This document shows, piece by piece, positions 33,978 to 45,300 of a stretch of 64,000 nt of DNA (position 1 is its first letter; each line of letters starts with the position of its first letter). The stretch comes from Thermodesulfobacteriota bacterium. Lineage in GTDB: Bacteria; Desulfobacterota; Desulfobulbia; Desulfobulbales; JBFMBH01. The translations under genes and the position numbers were made by a program. Under the pieces are notes generated by a model. It ran no database searches and had not been told where the DNA came from. It saw only the letters and a list, made by a program, of their open reading frames with translations. The stretch lies in NCBI GenBank assembly GCA_040755095.1, contig JBFMBH010000001.1, forward strand, positions 95,176 to 159,175, in the 5' to 3' direction.

Positions 33978-36900
33978 ATGATCCGCCTCGCCACCTGTCT
34001 GGTCCTGGCTTTCGTGGCGCTGACCCTGCCCGGCAAGGCCGCAGCCAGCATCGACGCCCCCCACAGCGAGGGCAGCCACGTCTCCTGCGCAAGCTGCCAT
34101 GGCGAGAACCTGGAAGAGCTGGCCGTTTCCCCGTTCTGGAACAACGAATTCACGCCAGCGGACATCGACGACACCCTGTACAACCGCCTGTGCCTCTATT
34201 GCCACACCTCCGCCTCCGCCCCGTACACCGACACCGAGGCGCCCCGGGCCAAGACCCATTCCAGCCTCACCGTGGATGCCGGCTACGGCGACTGGACCAC
34301 CCAGTGCATCGACTGTCACGACCCCCACAACCAGGCCCAGAAGATCGTGCGCACCGCCGACCGGGCCAAGACCCTCTTGGCCTCCGGCCAGGTCACCGGC
34401 TGCTCCTACGACGCGCTCTCCGAGACCAGCACGCTGGCCGTTTCCGCCATCAACTACAAGGCGGGCTGGAATGCGGTAAGCCTTGCCGCCAAGACCCTGG
34501 CCGGCCGGCGGGCCATCCTGGTTCCCAACCTGGGCAAGGTGGGCGCCACCTTCCCGGTGGATGCCATAAACGACGCCGGGCTCACCATCACTGCCAGCGG
34601 TGACGCCTGCGCCAACCTCACCGGCAACCCCTACGTCACCCTGCCGGTGGACTACGGCATCATCTACGGCCAGCTCATCCGACAAAACGTCACCCACAGC
34701 GCCAAGGGCATCAACGCGCCGGTGAAGTTCGTGGACAAGACCGGCGCCAACTCCTTTGTGGACGGGGATACCACCTACGACGGCGTCTGCCAGGTCTGCC
34801 ATACCCTCACCCGGCACTTCCGCCGCACCGGCGAGGTGGATGTGGAGCCGGCCCAGGGCATGGATCACGATCCCGAGGTGGGCGGCAACTGCATGGACTG
34901 CCACCGCCACGAGAACGGCTTCAAGCACGGCGGCACCGGCACGGTGGGCTGCGTGGACTGCCACGGCACCACCGGCAAGCATGCGCCCCATCTGGCCCTG
35001 GAGATGGGCTGCGCGGTCTGCCACGACATCGCTGCCATCCCCCTGTTCAAGGACGGCCAGAGCCTGGCGAGCACCACCGCCTGTGCCGCCTGCCACCAGG
35101 ACGGCAAGGGCGGTGCCCCCAACAAGACCGACTACAAGGCCAACTGGGACAACGCCCTCTATGACCTGGACTGCAACGGCTGCCACAACGGCCGGCCGGA
35201 CAACGACTTCTCGGCGAGCTGCGACACCCTGCAGCCCTGCACCAACTGCCACAACGGCAGCCAAGGCTCGCCGCAGCCGCCGGTGGGCATGCAGACCGGG
35301 GCCCATGCCCAGCTGGTGAGCACCAGATGGGTGCGCCAGTACCACTGCCGGTACTGCCACAGCGCCACTGTCGATGCGGCCTGGAATCTTTCCGCCAGCC
35401 ACACCAATGGCGCGGTGGACGTGGCCATCAATGCCCAGTGGGCCATTGTCGGCAAGCCTGCGCCCAGCTACGAGCCGGGCACCGAGGTCTGCGCCAACGT
35501 CTACTGCCACAGCGACGGCACCACCGTGGATCCGGAGGTGCGGCCCTACCCCTGGACCAGCACCGGCGCCGGCTGCAACGCCTGCCACGGTGAGACCCAG
35601 GCCTGCTCCACCTGCCATGCCGACGGCCGCTCCTGGACCCCGGAGCAGCAGTGGCTGAAGGCCATGCCCATGTACGCCAACACCGGCCCGGGCACCGAGA
35701 AGGCCAACTCCCACTTCCGGCACCTGTTCACCGACTTCACCTGCGACGAATGCCACGCCCTGACCGTGGTGGGCGCCTGCGCCACCTGCCACTGCGACCC
35801 GCCGGACCCGGGCGATCCCAACTGCGTCGACGTGGGGAATCCGGGCTCGGCCATGAACGAGACCGCGCACATCGACCCGGCCTACCACGTCAACAAGGCC
35901 AAGAACGTCTCCTTCTCCCACGACGGCACCTACAACCCGTTGACCAAGACCTGTTCGGGCCTCGGCTCCCAGTGCCACTCCGGCGGCACCGACCCGGTGT
36001 GGGGCGGCTCGGTCAACAGCACCGTCACCTGCGTCGAATGCCACGGCGCCGCCACCCCGGATGTGGACGACTTCAACGCCTGGAACGGCACCCGGGCCAA
36101 GATCAATCTCAGCCAGTGGGCTAGCTCCGGCCACGGCCGGCCAGCGGCGGCCGGCAACTACCCGCAGTCCAACAACCCGCCGGCCAACTTCCCGGACAAC
36201 GGCTGCTGGTACTGCCACGACAACACGGTCTACCACCAGACCGAGGACAACCCGTACCGGCTGCGGCAGCACCAGAACTTCAACGACCACTTCGACAAGC
36301 AGTGCGTCTTCTGCCACATGACCGCCAACGGCACCGGCTCGTCGGCCGAGTGCCTGACCTGCCACAACCAGGACCACTCCCTGGCCCCCTATCTCGGCAA
36401 TCTCGGCGTCCAGACCGGCGGTCCCTTCCAGGACAACGAGGTCCTGTCGGGCATCAAGGATGGGCTGGCGGTGGTGAACGGCACCCTTGCCGGCAACATC
36501 CTGGCCTATGACGGCCAGACCGGCGAGTTCGCGGTGGGCGAGCTCCTGGAGGGACTCACCTCCGGCGCCCATGCCCGGGTGGTGGCGATCACCGATCACG
36601 GTGACTGGGGCAGCCTGCAGCTGGTGGAGATCGCCGACGGCGGCGTGCGAATGGACCATGCCGCCTTCATCGACGGCCAGACCTCGTGTCTCACCGCCGG
36701 CTGCCATCCGAACGACGCCACCCAGCACAAAACCGGCGCCGGCACCTGGACCCAGGCGGAAAAGGACGAGATCAAGAGCCAGTACGTGTTCATGGGGGTC
36801 TGCCTGCGCTGCCACGACGACGACTCCACCGGCGAATGCCAGACCTGCCACCAGGGCGCCCAGTACACCGCCGGCTTTGACCCGGACGGCGCCGGCACCG

Positions 36901-39179
36901 ATTTCGCAAAAATCACCCCGGAGCTGGCCCGGGCCTCCTCCTTCCATTTCGGCCACAAGCACTATGCCGACCACGAGGCCAGCCCGGACCCCAACGTCTG
37001 GAAGGGCGGCAAGTTCTGCTGGGACTGCCACGACCCCCACGGCGACGCGAACATCTACATGGTCCACGACAAGGTGGCGGTGGAGACCTACGGTGCCCAC
37101 GGCGAGCCCTCTGCCCGCCGGGACGTGGTCTTCACCCGCAAGCAGAGCGGCACCGACTATGCCAAGAGCGTGGCGCCGTACAACGGCATCTGCAACGTCT
37201 GCCACACCACCGGCGCGCTGCCGCAAAACGTCAAGCACTACTCCTACCAGTCCGGGGACAACCACAACGCCGGCCGGGTCTGCACCACCTGCCACGAGCA
37301 CCGCTTCACCAACAGCCACGCCTCGGGCGAGGCGTGCGGCACCTGCCACGGCGACCGGCCGGTGCCCCGCCACACCGCCTTCGGCCAGCCCCGGGACTGC
37401 ACCAAGTGCCACGACGGCACCATCAACAAGCGCATGAACATCATGGGCCAGTTCCGGGCCCCGTCCCACCACGTCCAGCGGGATGACGGCACGGTGAAGA
37501 ACCAGGACTGCTTCCAGTGCCACTGGGAGGCCACGGTCCTGGGCCTCATCGATGTCGACCATCACGAGGGCTACAACTACAAGACCTACGCCTCGGTTCC
37601 CGACGCCCCCGTTGACCTGGTCATCTGGGGCGAGGGCGCCCGGCCCATCACCTACGACGCCGACGGCCTCAATGACAACGACACCGCCATCCAGTTCACG
37701 CCCCAGAGCATGCTGGCCAGTGTCCCCGCCCAGCGGGCCGAGGTGGTGAAGACCACCCCCCATTGCCTGGGCTGCCATTCCGACCAGAACAACGACACCG
37801 AGCCGTTCGACGACTGCAAGACCCCCCGCCAGTACGCTTGGGACGGCACGAGCATCGGCGCCCGCTACGTGGACACCCGCACCACCAGCTGGGGCAAATA
37901 CACGAGCTATGCCAAGGCGGCGCCCAAGAACCTGACCAAGGCCCTGTCGGCCCACGGCAATGCCGAGGCCAACCAGGGAGGCTTCGATCCCACCAACGGT
38001 ATCGACGGCTCTCTGGCCAGCTTCAACACCCGGCCCAGCTTTGCCAGCGCCAGCGGTCTGTACAACGTCCACTGCTTCGACTGCCATTCCTCCCACGGCT
38101 CCTATGCCAGCGGCGTCACCTCCAGCTACGCCACCTTCAACGGCACGAAGAATGGCGCCAATCTCAAGGAGACCCAGGCCGGCAAGGGCGGCTACACCAT
38201 GAGCTACAAGGCCCAGGCCACCACCGGTCCCACGGACGTCAACTTCCACAATGCCGGCGCCGACCAGTGCTTCGACTGCCACGAAACGGCAAGCCCCGGC
38301 GCCACGCCCTGGGGCTACGCCACCACCTTTGGCGCCACGGCGCCCATTGTCGGCTACAAGGACAACCCCCGCTTCCTGGGCTCCTATCCCGGCAAGCCCA
38401 TCGCCATCCGCAGCAGCAAGACCACCCTGGGCGGCCACCTCCACGCCTCCTCCACCCTGACCAACCCGGGCCTGGTTATGGGCACCATCGACGGCCTGTG
38501 CAGCCCCTGCCATGACCCCCATGGCATCTCGCCCACCTTAAGCGCCAGCGACGCCAACTACGCGGTGCCGCTCCTCAAAGGCACCTGGCTCACCTCGCCG
38601 TACCAGGAAGACCAGGCCATGCTCAGCACCAGCACCTATTACGGCTGGAGCTACGCCAGAAGCTCCAAGGTCACGGCGCCGGTAACCTGGCGCACCGACC
38701 GCAACACCTTTGTGAGCGGCGATCTCAACACCTTCACCACCCGGGACACCATCGTCGAGACCGACAGCCAGTTCGCTGGCCTGTGCCTGCGCTGCCATCC
38801 CAAGAGCAGCCTGACCGATGGCACCAACAAGAACACCGCCTTCAAGAGCCTGGACCGGGTGCATGAGGCGGTGAAGGGCTGGGGCTCCAACGCCGAGCAC
38901 TCCTTCCCCTGCTCCAAGTGCCACGAGGCCCATGCCTCGGGCCTCCCCCGGCTCATGACCACCAACTGCCTGGACTGGAAGCACCGGGGGAACGTCATCT
39001 CCGGCGGCGCCATGGGCAACGTCGCCAACAAGCCGGCGCCCCGGGTGGCCTCCACCCACGGTCCTGAGGGCATCAAGCCGGCCAACCAGACCACCGCCAC
39101 CTTCGCCTGCCACGACGCCGCCACCGCGGCCGGCGGCGCCTGGAACGTCCAGCAATGGAACAACATCACCCAATGGTAG
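33978..39179 (+). CDS. Giant multihaem cytochrome c (33 CxxCH plus CX4CH/CX6CH motifs)
   Basis: 1733 residues from ATG 33978; GTG 33972 is equally placed relative to AAGGAG at 33962. A signal peptide ends ...LPGKAAA. I count 33 CxxCH motifs, two CX4CH (CANVYCH, CLTAGCH) and one CX6CH (CSGLGSQCH). The CANVYCH...CNACHGE stretch matches the Geobacter CxxxxCH/CxxCH paired domain. A ~150-residue haem-free block separates haems 3 and 4, as in the giant cytochrome of cluster 1, and a second block (36400-36690) resembles a beta-rich carrier domain (S-G-A-H-A-R-V-V-A-I). Unlike the cluster 1 protein it has no large adhesin half. It is probably extracellular or outer-membrane associated. A giant beta-rich protein gene follows after a 9-bp repeat array. 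Confidence 0.88.
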   Translation: MIRLATCLVLAFVALTLPGKAAASIDAPHSEGSHVSCASCHGENLEELAVSPFWNNEFTPADIDDTLYNRLCLYCHTSASAPYTDTEAPRAKTHSSLTVDAGYGDWTTQCIDCHDPHNQAQKIVRTADRAKTLLASGQVTGCSYDALSETSTLAVSAINYKAGWNAVSLAAKTLAGRRAILVPNLGKVGATFPVDAINDAGLTITASGDACANLTGNPYVTLPVDYGIIYGQLIRQNVTHSAKGINAPVKFVDKTGANSFVDGDTTYDGVCQVCHTLTRHFRRTGEVDVEPAQGMDHDPEVGGNCMDCHRHENGFKHGGTGTVGCVDCHGTTGKHAPHLALEMGCAVCHDIAAIPLFKDGQSLASTTACAACHQDGKGGAPNKTDYKANWDNALYDLDCNGCHNGRPDNDFSASCDTLQPCTNCHNGSQGSPQPPVGMQTGAHAQLVSTRWVRQYHCRYCHSATVDAAWNLSASHTNGAVDVAINAQWAIVGKPAPSYEPGTEVCANVYCHSDGTTVDPEVRPYPWTSTGAGCNACHGETQACSTCHADGRSWTPEQQWLKAMPMYANTGPGTEKANSHFRHLFTDFTCDECHALTVVGACATCHCDPPDPGDPNCVDVGNPGSAMNETAHIDPAYHVNKAKNVSFSHDGTYNPLTKTCSGLGSQCHSGGTDPVWGGSVNSTVTCVECHGAATPDVDDFNAWNGTRAKINLSQWASSGHGRPAAAGNYPQSNNPPANFPDNGCWYCHDNTVYHQTEDNPYRLRQHQNFNDHFDKQCVFCHMTANGTGSSAECLTCHNQDHSLAPYLGNLGVQTGGPFQDNEVLSGIKDGLAVVNGTLAGNILAYDGQTGEFAVGELLEGLTSGAHARVVAITDHGDWGSLQLVEIADGGVRMDHAAFIDGQTSCLTAGCHPNDATQHKTGAGTWTQAEKDEIKSQYVFMGVCLRCHDDDSTGECQTCHQGAQYTAGFDPDGAGTDFAKITPELARASSFHFGHKHYADHEASPDPNVWKGGKFCWDCHDPHGDANIYMVHDKVAVETYGAHGEPSARRDVVFTRKQSGTDYAKSVAPYNGICNVCHTTGALPQNVKHYSYQSGDNHNAGRVCTTCHEHRFTNSHASGEACGTCHGDRPVPRHTAFGQPRDCTKCHDGTINKRMNIMGQFRAPSHHVQRDDGTVKNQDCFQCHWEATVLGLIDVDHHEGYNYKTYASVPDAPVDLVIWGEGARPITYDADGLNDNDTAIQFTPQSMLASVPAQRAEVVKTTPHCLGCHSDQNNDTEPFDDCKTPRQYAWDGTSIGARYVDTRTTSWGKYTSYAKAAPKNLTKALSAHGNAEANQGGFDPTNGIDGSLASFNTRPSFASASGLYNVHCFDCHSSHGSYASGVTSSYATFNGTKNGANLKETQAGKGGYTMSYKAQATTGPTDVNFHNAGADQCFDCHETASPGATPWGYATTFGATAPIVGYKDNPRFLGSYPGKPIAIRSSKTTLGGHLHASSTLTNPGLVMGTIDGLCSPCHDPHGISPTLSASDANYAVPLLKGTWLTSPYQEDQAMLSTSTYYGWSYARSSKVTAPVTWRTDRNTFVSGDLNTFTTRDTIVETDSQFAGLCLRCHPKSSLTDGTNKNTAFKSLDRVHEAVKGWGSNAEHSFPCSKCHEAHASGLPRLMTTNCLDWKHRGNVISGGAMGNVANKPAPRVASTHGPEGIKPANQTTATFACHDAATAAGGAWNVQQWNNITQW

Positions 39180-39181
39180 CC

Positions 39182-39235
39182 GTCCCTGGCGTCCATGACG
39201 TCCATGACGTCCATCCAGTCCATCCAGTCCAGTCA
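39182..39235. repeat. 9-bp periodic repeat array, GTCCATnnn x6
   Basis: Six consecutive 9-mers begin GTCC (GTCCCTGGC, GTCCATGAC twice, GTCCATCCA twice, GTCCAGTCA). The array begins two bases after the stop codon of the giant cytochrome gene and lies in its 3' flank. Confidence 0.8.
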
Positions 39236-39313
39236 GAGCCGGCCGGACCGCGAGGACGAAGGCGAGAAGATACGCCCCCAGGCCTGGCCCCCGGGGATCG
39301 AGAGGAGCAGACG

Positions 39314-42300
39314 ATGCGCCTGAGCCAATCGCAACAGCACGGGAAGAGGCCTCGGCCTTCCGGGACTGGTCATGCAGCATGGAGGGCCTGCGCCCTCCTC
39401 GGCCTGGCCATTCTGCTCGCCTGGCCGGCCGCAGCTCTGGCAGCCGGCGGCACCGAGCTCTGGCGGTTCGTGGATACCCGGGCCAATGGCCAGGAGGCGG
39501 TGGCGGGCGCCGTGGATCACGACGGCAACGTGGTGGTGACCGGCTTCTCCCAGAGCGAGCCCAACGATTTCTTCACCGCCAAATTCAAGTACGACGGCAC
39601 AGGCCTCCTGTGGACAGCGGCCGGCGGCTACACGGATGCCCGGGCCACCGCGGTGGCCATCGACAGCGCCGGCAACGTCATTGTCACCGGCTATGCCTCG
39701 AACGGTGTCAACCTGGACCTTGTGACCGTCAAGTACGACGGCGCCACCGGTGCGGTGGTCTGGCAGAACCGCTACAACGCGCCTGCCAACGGCACCGATT
39801 ACGCCACCGCCGTGACCCTGGACCCTCTGGGCAACGTCTACGTGGCTGGCTACGGCCAGGGCAGCGGTGGTGCCGACGACGGCCTCCTCATCAAGTACGG
39901 CCCGGACGGCCCCAACGTCGACGGCACCCCCATCTGGGCCATCACCGGCATCAGTGCTGGCAGCGGTCACGACCGCCTGGTGGCGGTGGCCGCCTCCAGC
40001 GATGGCATCGCTGTGGCCGGTCACACCTGGAACGGCGCGGATTTCGACTTTTTGACCATGAAGTACAACCCGGATGGCACCGCGGCCTGGCCGGCGGAGG
40101 TCACCTGGGGCAGCGGCTTCGGCAGCGACCAGCTGGAAAAGGTCGGCCTGGACGGGAGCGGCAACGTCATCGTCACCGGCTTTGCCCGCAACGCCTCGGC
40201 CAACGACGACATCCGCACCGTGAAATTCAGCAGCGCCAACGGCACCCAGCTCTGGCAGCGCACCTACGCCACCACCGCCGGCTCCTATCCCGACGTGCCC
40301 AAGGCCCTGGCGGTGGACGCCGCCGGCGACGTCTATGTGGCCGGCTCCACCTTCACCGCCACCGGTCTGGTGGACTTCTACGTGGCCCGCTACCAGGCGG
40401 CCGACGGCATTCCGGTCTGGGAGGTGCCCTACCACTCCGGCGGCAACAACACCGACATCCCCAGCGCCCTGTTCGTGGATCCGGACGGGGATGTCTACGT
40501 CACCGGCTCCACCCACGAGGATGCCGCCAACCAGGACGACTGGCGCACCGTGAAGCTCCAGCGGGACAACGGCAACCTGCTGTGGACGAAGGAGCTGAAC
40601 GGTGCGGCGGGCAAGAACGACAAGGCGGTGGGCCTGGGCCTGGCCACCACCCCTGCCGGCGACGTGCGTCTTTTCGCCGGCGGCTGGAGCGACCGCTGGA
40701 CGGCCGGCGCCACCGACTACGAATTCGCCGCCGCCGCCTACGATCCCGGTCTTCTCAACGCCCCCACCGGTCTTGCCGCCACCACCGTCACCAGCACCCG
40801 CATCGACCTGGCCTGGACGGACAACAGCTCCAACGAGACCGGCTTCCGGATCTACCGGACCACCGAGCCCAGCCACACCTATGAGGCCGGCGACCTGCTG
40901 CAGACCCTGGGCGCCGGCGCTCAAAGCTACCAGGACACGACGGTGGTCACCGGCACCCGGTACTACTACATCGTCAAGGCTTACGAGAGCGCTGGCGGCA
41001 CCGAGTCCCATCCCAGCAACGAGGCCACCGCCCGGGCCCTGATCATCACCTACGACGCCCCTTCCTGGACCTATGTCTATGCCGGCGCCGGTGGCAGCGA
41101 CGACAAGGCCATGAACATCAATGTCGGTGCCGATCTCGAGCCGGTGGTCACCGGCTCCTCCTGCGCCGCCGCCGGCAACCCGGACTACTACACGGTGAAG
41201 CTGGACAACGCCAACGCCAGCGTGCTCTGGAGCCATCGCTACGACGATCCGGACGGCGAGGTGGACGAGGCCTGCTGTCTGGCGGTGGACGGCAGCAACG
41301 ACTACGTGGTCTCCGGCACCAGCTCCCTGTACTCCTCGACCAGCGGCATCAACACCAACGACATTTACTCCTTCAAGCTGGATGTGAACGGCCCGCCCCA
41401 GTTCGGCTCGCCCACCCTCTGGCAGGGCAAGTACGACGGCCCTTCCGGCGGCGACGACCGCTCGGTGTCCATCGCCTCGGCCGTGGACGGCAGCAACAGC
41501 GTGGTCCTGGCCGGCTACGGCCACCAGCCGGCCACCGGCGACGACATCTACGTGGTGAAGTACGCCGAGAATCCGCCTCTGGACGGCTTCGACATGGCAA
41601 TCCCGGCCTGGAGCGCCGTGTATGCCGGAGCGGGCAACGACTATCCGTCGGCGGTCGCCTTCGATGGCAACGGCGATGTCATTGTGGCCGGCGAGACCCA
41701 CAACGGCACCGACTACGACATCTTCATCCGCAAGCATGCCGGTACCGACGGCCAGATCCTGTGGACCGTGATCGGGAACAGCCACAGCGCCGGTGGCGAC
41801 GATGAGCTCAACGCCCTGGCCGTGGACCGGGCCGGCAACGTCTACGTGGCCGGCTACGTGACCAACGGCGCCCAGGGCGAGGATTTCTTTGTCTCCAAGC
41901 ACAGCGCCACGGACGGTGCCGAGCTGTGGAGCGGCGGCAAGACCCTCCAGGGCAGCCTGGCCGGCGGCGCCGATGTGGCGGTGGCGGTGGCGGTGGATGG
42001 CACCCAGGACGCCGAGGAGATCATGGTGGCCGGCAGCCTGCAAAACGGCGCCGGCAACCGGGACTTCGTCCTGGTGCGCTACGCCACCGACGGCACCGCC
42101 CTCTGGGCCTCCCCCAAGGTACTGGACCGGCCAGCCAACGATGACCAGGCCTTTGCCATGAGCCTGGACAACACCGGCACGGTCTGCCTGGTGGGCACCA
42201 CCTCCAACGGCGCCTCCACCGACGCCCTGGCCATGAAGTACGACTTCGAGGGCACGCTGCTGGGCGCCACCCTGTACAACGATGCGGCCAACGACCTGGA

Positions 42301-45300
42301 CGCCGTGACCCGGGTTGCCGCCAACCGCTATGGCGAGGCGTACGCCGCCGGCTTTCGCACCAACGCCGCCGGCAACTACGACTACCTGGTGCTGCGCTGC
42401 CTGGGCAGCGTGGTCCAGGCGCCGGCCCCCTTCGGGGCCACCGCCTACTACAACCACGTGGACTTCACCTGGGCAGACAACTCCCCGAATGAAACCGGCT
42501 TCCGCCTGGAGCGCCAGGTGGGGGCCTGCGGCCCGGCCAACCCCAATCCCTGGGAGCTGAGGCACCAGCCCACCAACCCGGCCGCCCCGGACTACCTGGC
42601 CTATACCGAGAGCAACCTCACCATCGGCGACCAGTTCTGCTACCGGATCCGGACCGAGAAAGGGGTGGAGATCTCCCGCTGGGTGGAGCACCAGGTGGCC
42701 ACCGTCGAGCCGCCCGCCCCCACCGGCGTGACCGCCACCGCCAAGAGCACCACCCGCGTCAATCTCAGCTGGCAGGACGAGACCCTGGGGGAGGATTCCT
42801 TTGTCATTGAGCGCTGCAGCGGTGCCGGCTGCAGCGACTTCGCCCTGCTCGCCGAGGTACCGGCCGAAACCGAGGCCTCCATCGACACCAGTGCCTGCCC
42901 CGGCACCCTCTACCGCTACCGGGTCTTTGCCAAGAAGACCAACCTGTGGACCTCTGCCTACAGCGCCATCGCCGAGGCGACCACCGCCAGTGTCACCGCC
43001 CCCACCGGCCTTGCCGGCTCGGTGGTGAGCGAGGGCCGGGTGGATCTGTCCTTCAGCGACACCAACGGCAACGAGACCGGCTTCCACCTCTACCGCTGCC
43101 AGGGCGCCGGCTGTACCCCCAGTGTGCCGGCGGATCTGGCCGGCACCATCACCCTGGAGACCGCGCCCGCCGGCAGCAGCCTTTTCCTGCACATGGACGA
43201 GGCCGCATGGAACGGCACCACCAACGAGGTGGCCGACAGCTCGGGCGGCAACCGCCACGGCACCGCCAGCGGGGCCAGCACCGCGGCCGGGCTCTATGAC
43301 CGGGCCGGCTCCTTCAACGGCTCCACCGCCGCGGTGAGCATCCCGGACAACGCTGGCCTCGATTTCGGCGCCAGCACCGACTTCACCATCGAGGCCTGGA
43401 TCAGGGCCTCGGCCAACGCCAGCCAGCAGCGCCTGGCCGGCAAGGGTGGCGATGTCAACGGCACCAGGGTGCCCGGCTATGCCCTGGGCACCCTCAACAA
43501 CGCCCTCTATCTGGAGATCGCGGCCACCAACCTCGGTGTCACCAGCCTGCAGACCGTGACCGGCCTGGCAGTGGTCCGGGACGATGCCTGGCATCATGTC
43601 GCCGCGGTGGTGGACCGGGACGGCAACGCCAGCCTCTATGTGGACGGGGTGCTGGACAGAAGCGAGCCCATCACTGTGCCCGGCACGGTGGACAATGCCG
43701 CTGCCTTCTACGTGGGCAAGAAGTCCGACGACGCGGACACCAACAACCTGCAGTACTTCGCCGGCCTGGCCGACGAGCTGGTGGTCTACAACCAGGCCCT
43801 GACCGTGGCCCAGGTGGAGGCCCGCTTCCACCGGGAGGTCGCCATCCGCACCACCCAGACCGACACGCCGCTCATGCCCGGCACCGTCTACCGCTACGGG
43901 GTGACCGCCTTCCGGACCGACGGCTGCGGCGGCAGCGGCTGGGAGAGCAGCCTCAGTGCCATCTTCCAGGCCACCACCGACGACGTGGTCACCACCCGCA
44001 ACCCCGGCATCCTGGTGGCCAGCCGGGACACCGTGGAGGTGACCACGGATATCGACCTGGGCTGGCAGGACCGGAGCGGCACCGAGGAGGGCTTTGCCAT
44101 CGAGCGCTGCACCGGCACCTGCGGGACGGGCGATCCCTACAGCCAGATCGGCACCGCGGACGCCAATGCGGTCACCTACACAGACAGCACCGCCTGCCAG
44201 GGCACCTACACCTACCGGGTGCGGGCCTTCCACAGCAGTGCCCCGGTCTGGACCTCGGAGCCTTCCACCTTGTCCACGGCCAGCACCCTGAGCCAGGCGG
44301 CGCCCAGCGGGCTCACTGCCACAAGGCTCACCGAGCAGCAGGTGCGCCTGGACTGGACCCGCAACACCAGCGACGAGACCGGCTTTGTCATCGAGCGCTG
44401 CGCCGGCGCCGGCTGCGCCGATTTTGCTCCCATCACCCCGTACGGTACCACCGGCCGGGGGGTGGTCACCTTCACCGACAGCCGGCTCCTGCCGGACACC
44501 ATCTACCGCTACCAGGTGCGGGCCTACAAGACCGGCCCCTGCGCCTGGACCTCCGATCCCTCCAGCGCCGCCCAGGCGGACCTGGCCATCAACACCGCCG
44601 GCTTCGGCCTGAGCGCTCAGGCCCTCAACACCACCGCGGTGGATCTCTTCTGGACCGATGTCACCAGCGACGAGACCGGCTACCGCATCGAGCGCTGCAA
44701 CGGCACCTGCGGCGCCGGTGACACCTGGACCGCCCTTGCGGGTGCCGGCGCCGCCGCCAATGCCACCACCTACAGCGACCAGACGGTATGCGAGAACAGC
44801 ACCTACAGCTACCGGCTCCGGGCCCTGGACCAGGACTTCGCCAAGGGCTTCGACGGCTGCTGGACCGCCCGCAAGCCCGTAAGCTTCTCCAGCCATCAGG
44901 CCGGCCGGGTGGCGGAATTCACCGTTACCTGGGCCGACGGCATGCAGGCCGACTTCGACGATCTGCGCTTCTACCACTTCTTCTCGCCCGCCCAGACCGA
45001 CGGCGAGATCATCCCCCACTGGATCCGGACCAGAAGCAACGGGGTCAGCGCCGTGGTCTGGGTGAAGCTGCCGGCGGACAACGACAACATCTTCCTGTAC
45101 TACGGCAACGCCGCGGCCACCGACGGCTCGGCGCCGGAGGAGGTCTTCTTCTTCTACGACGGCTTTGCCGGCACCACCATCGACACCGCCAAGTGGAAGG
45201 AGCTGGACACCTACAACACCATGAGCCAGAACAACGGCCTGCAGATCCGGCAGGTGGGCGCAGTGCGCAACGCCGCCCTTATCGCCAAGTCCGGCTACAA

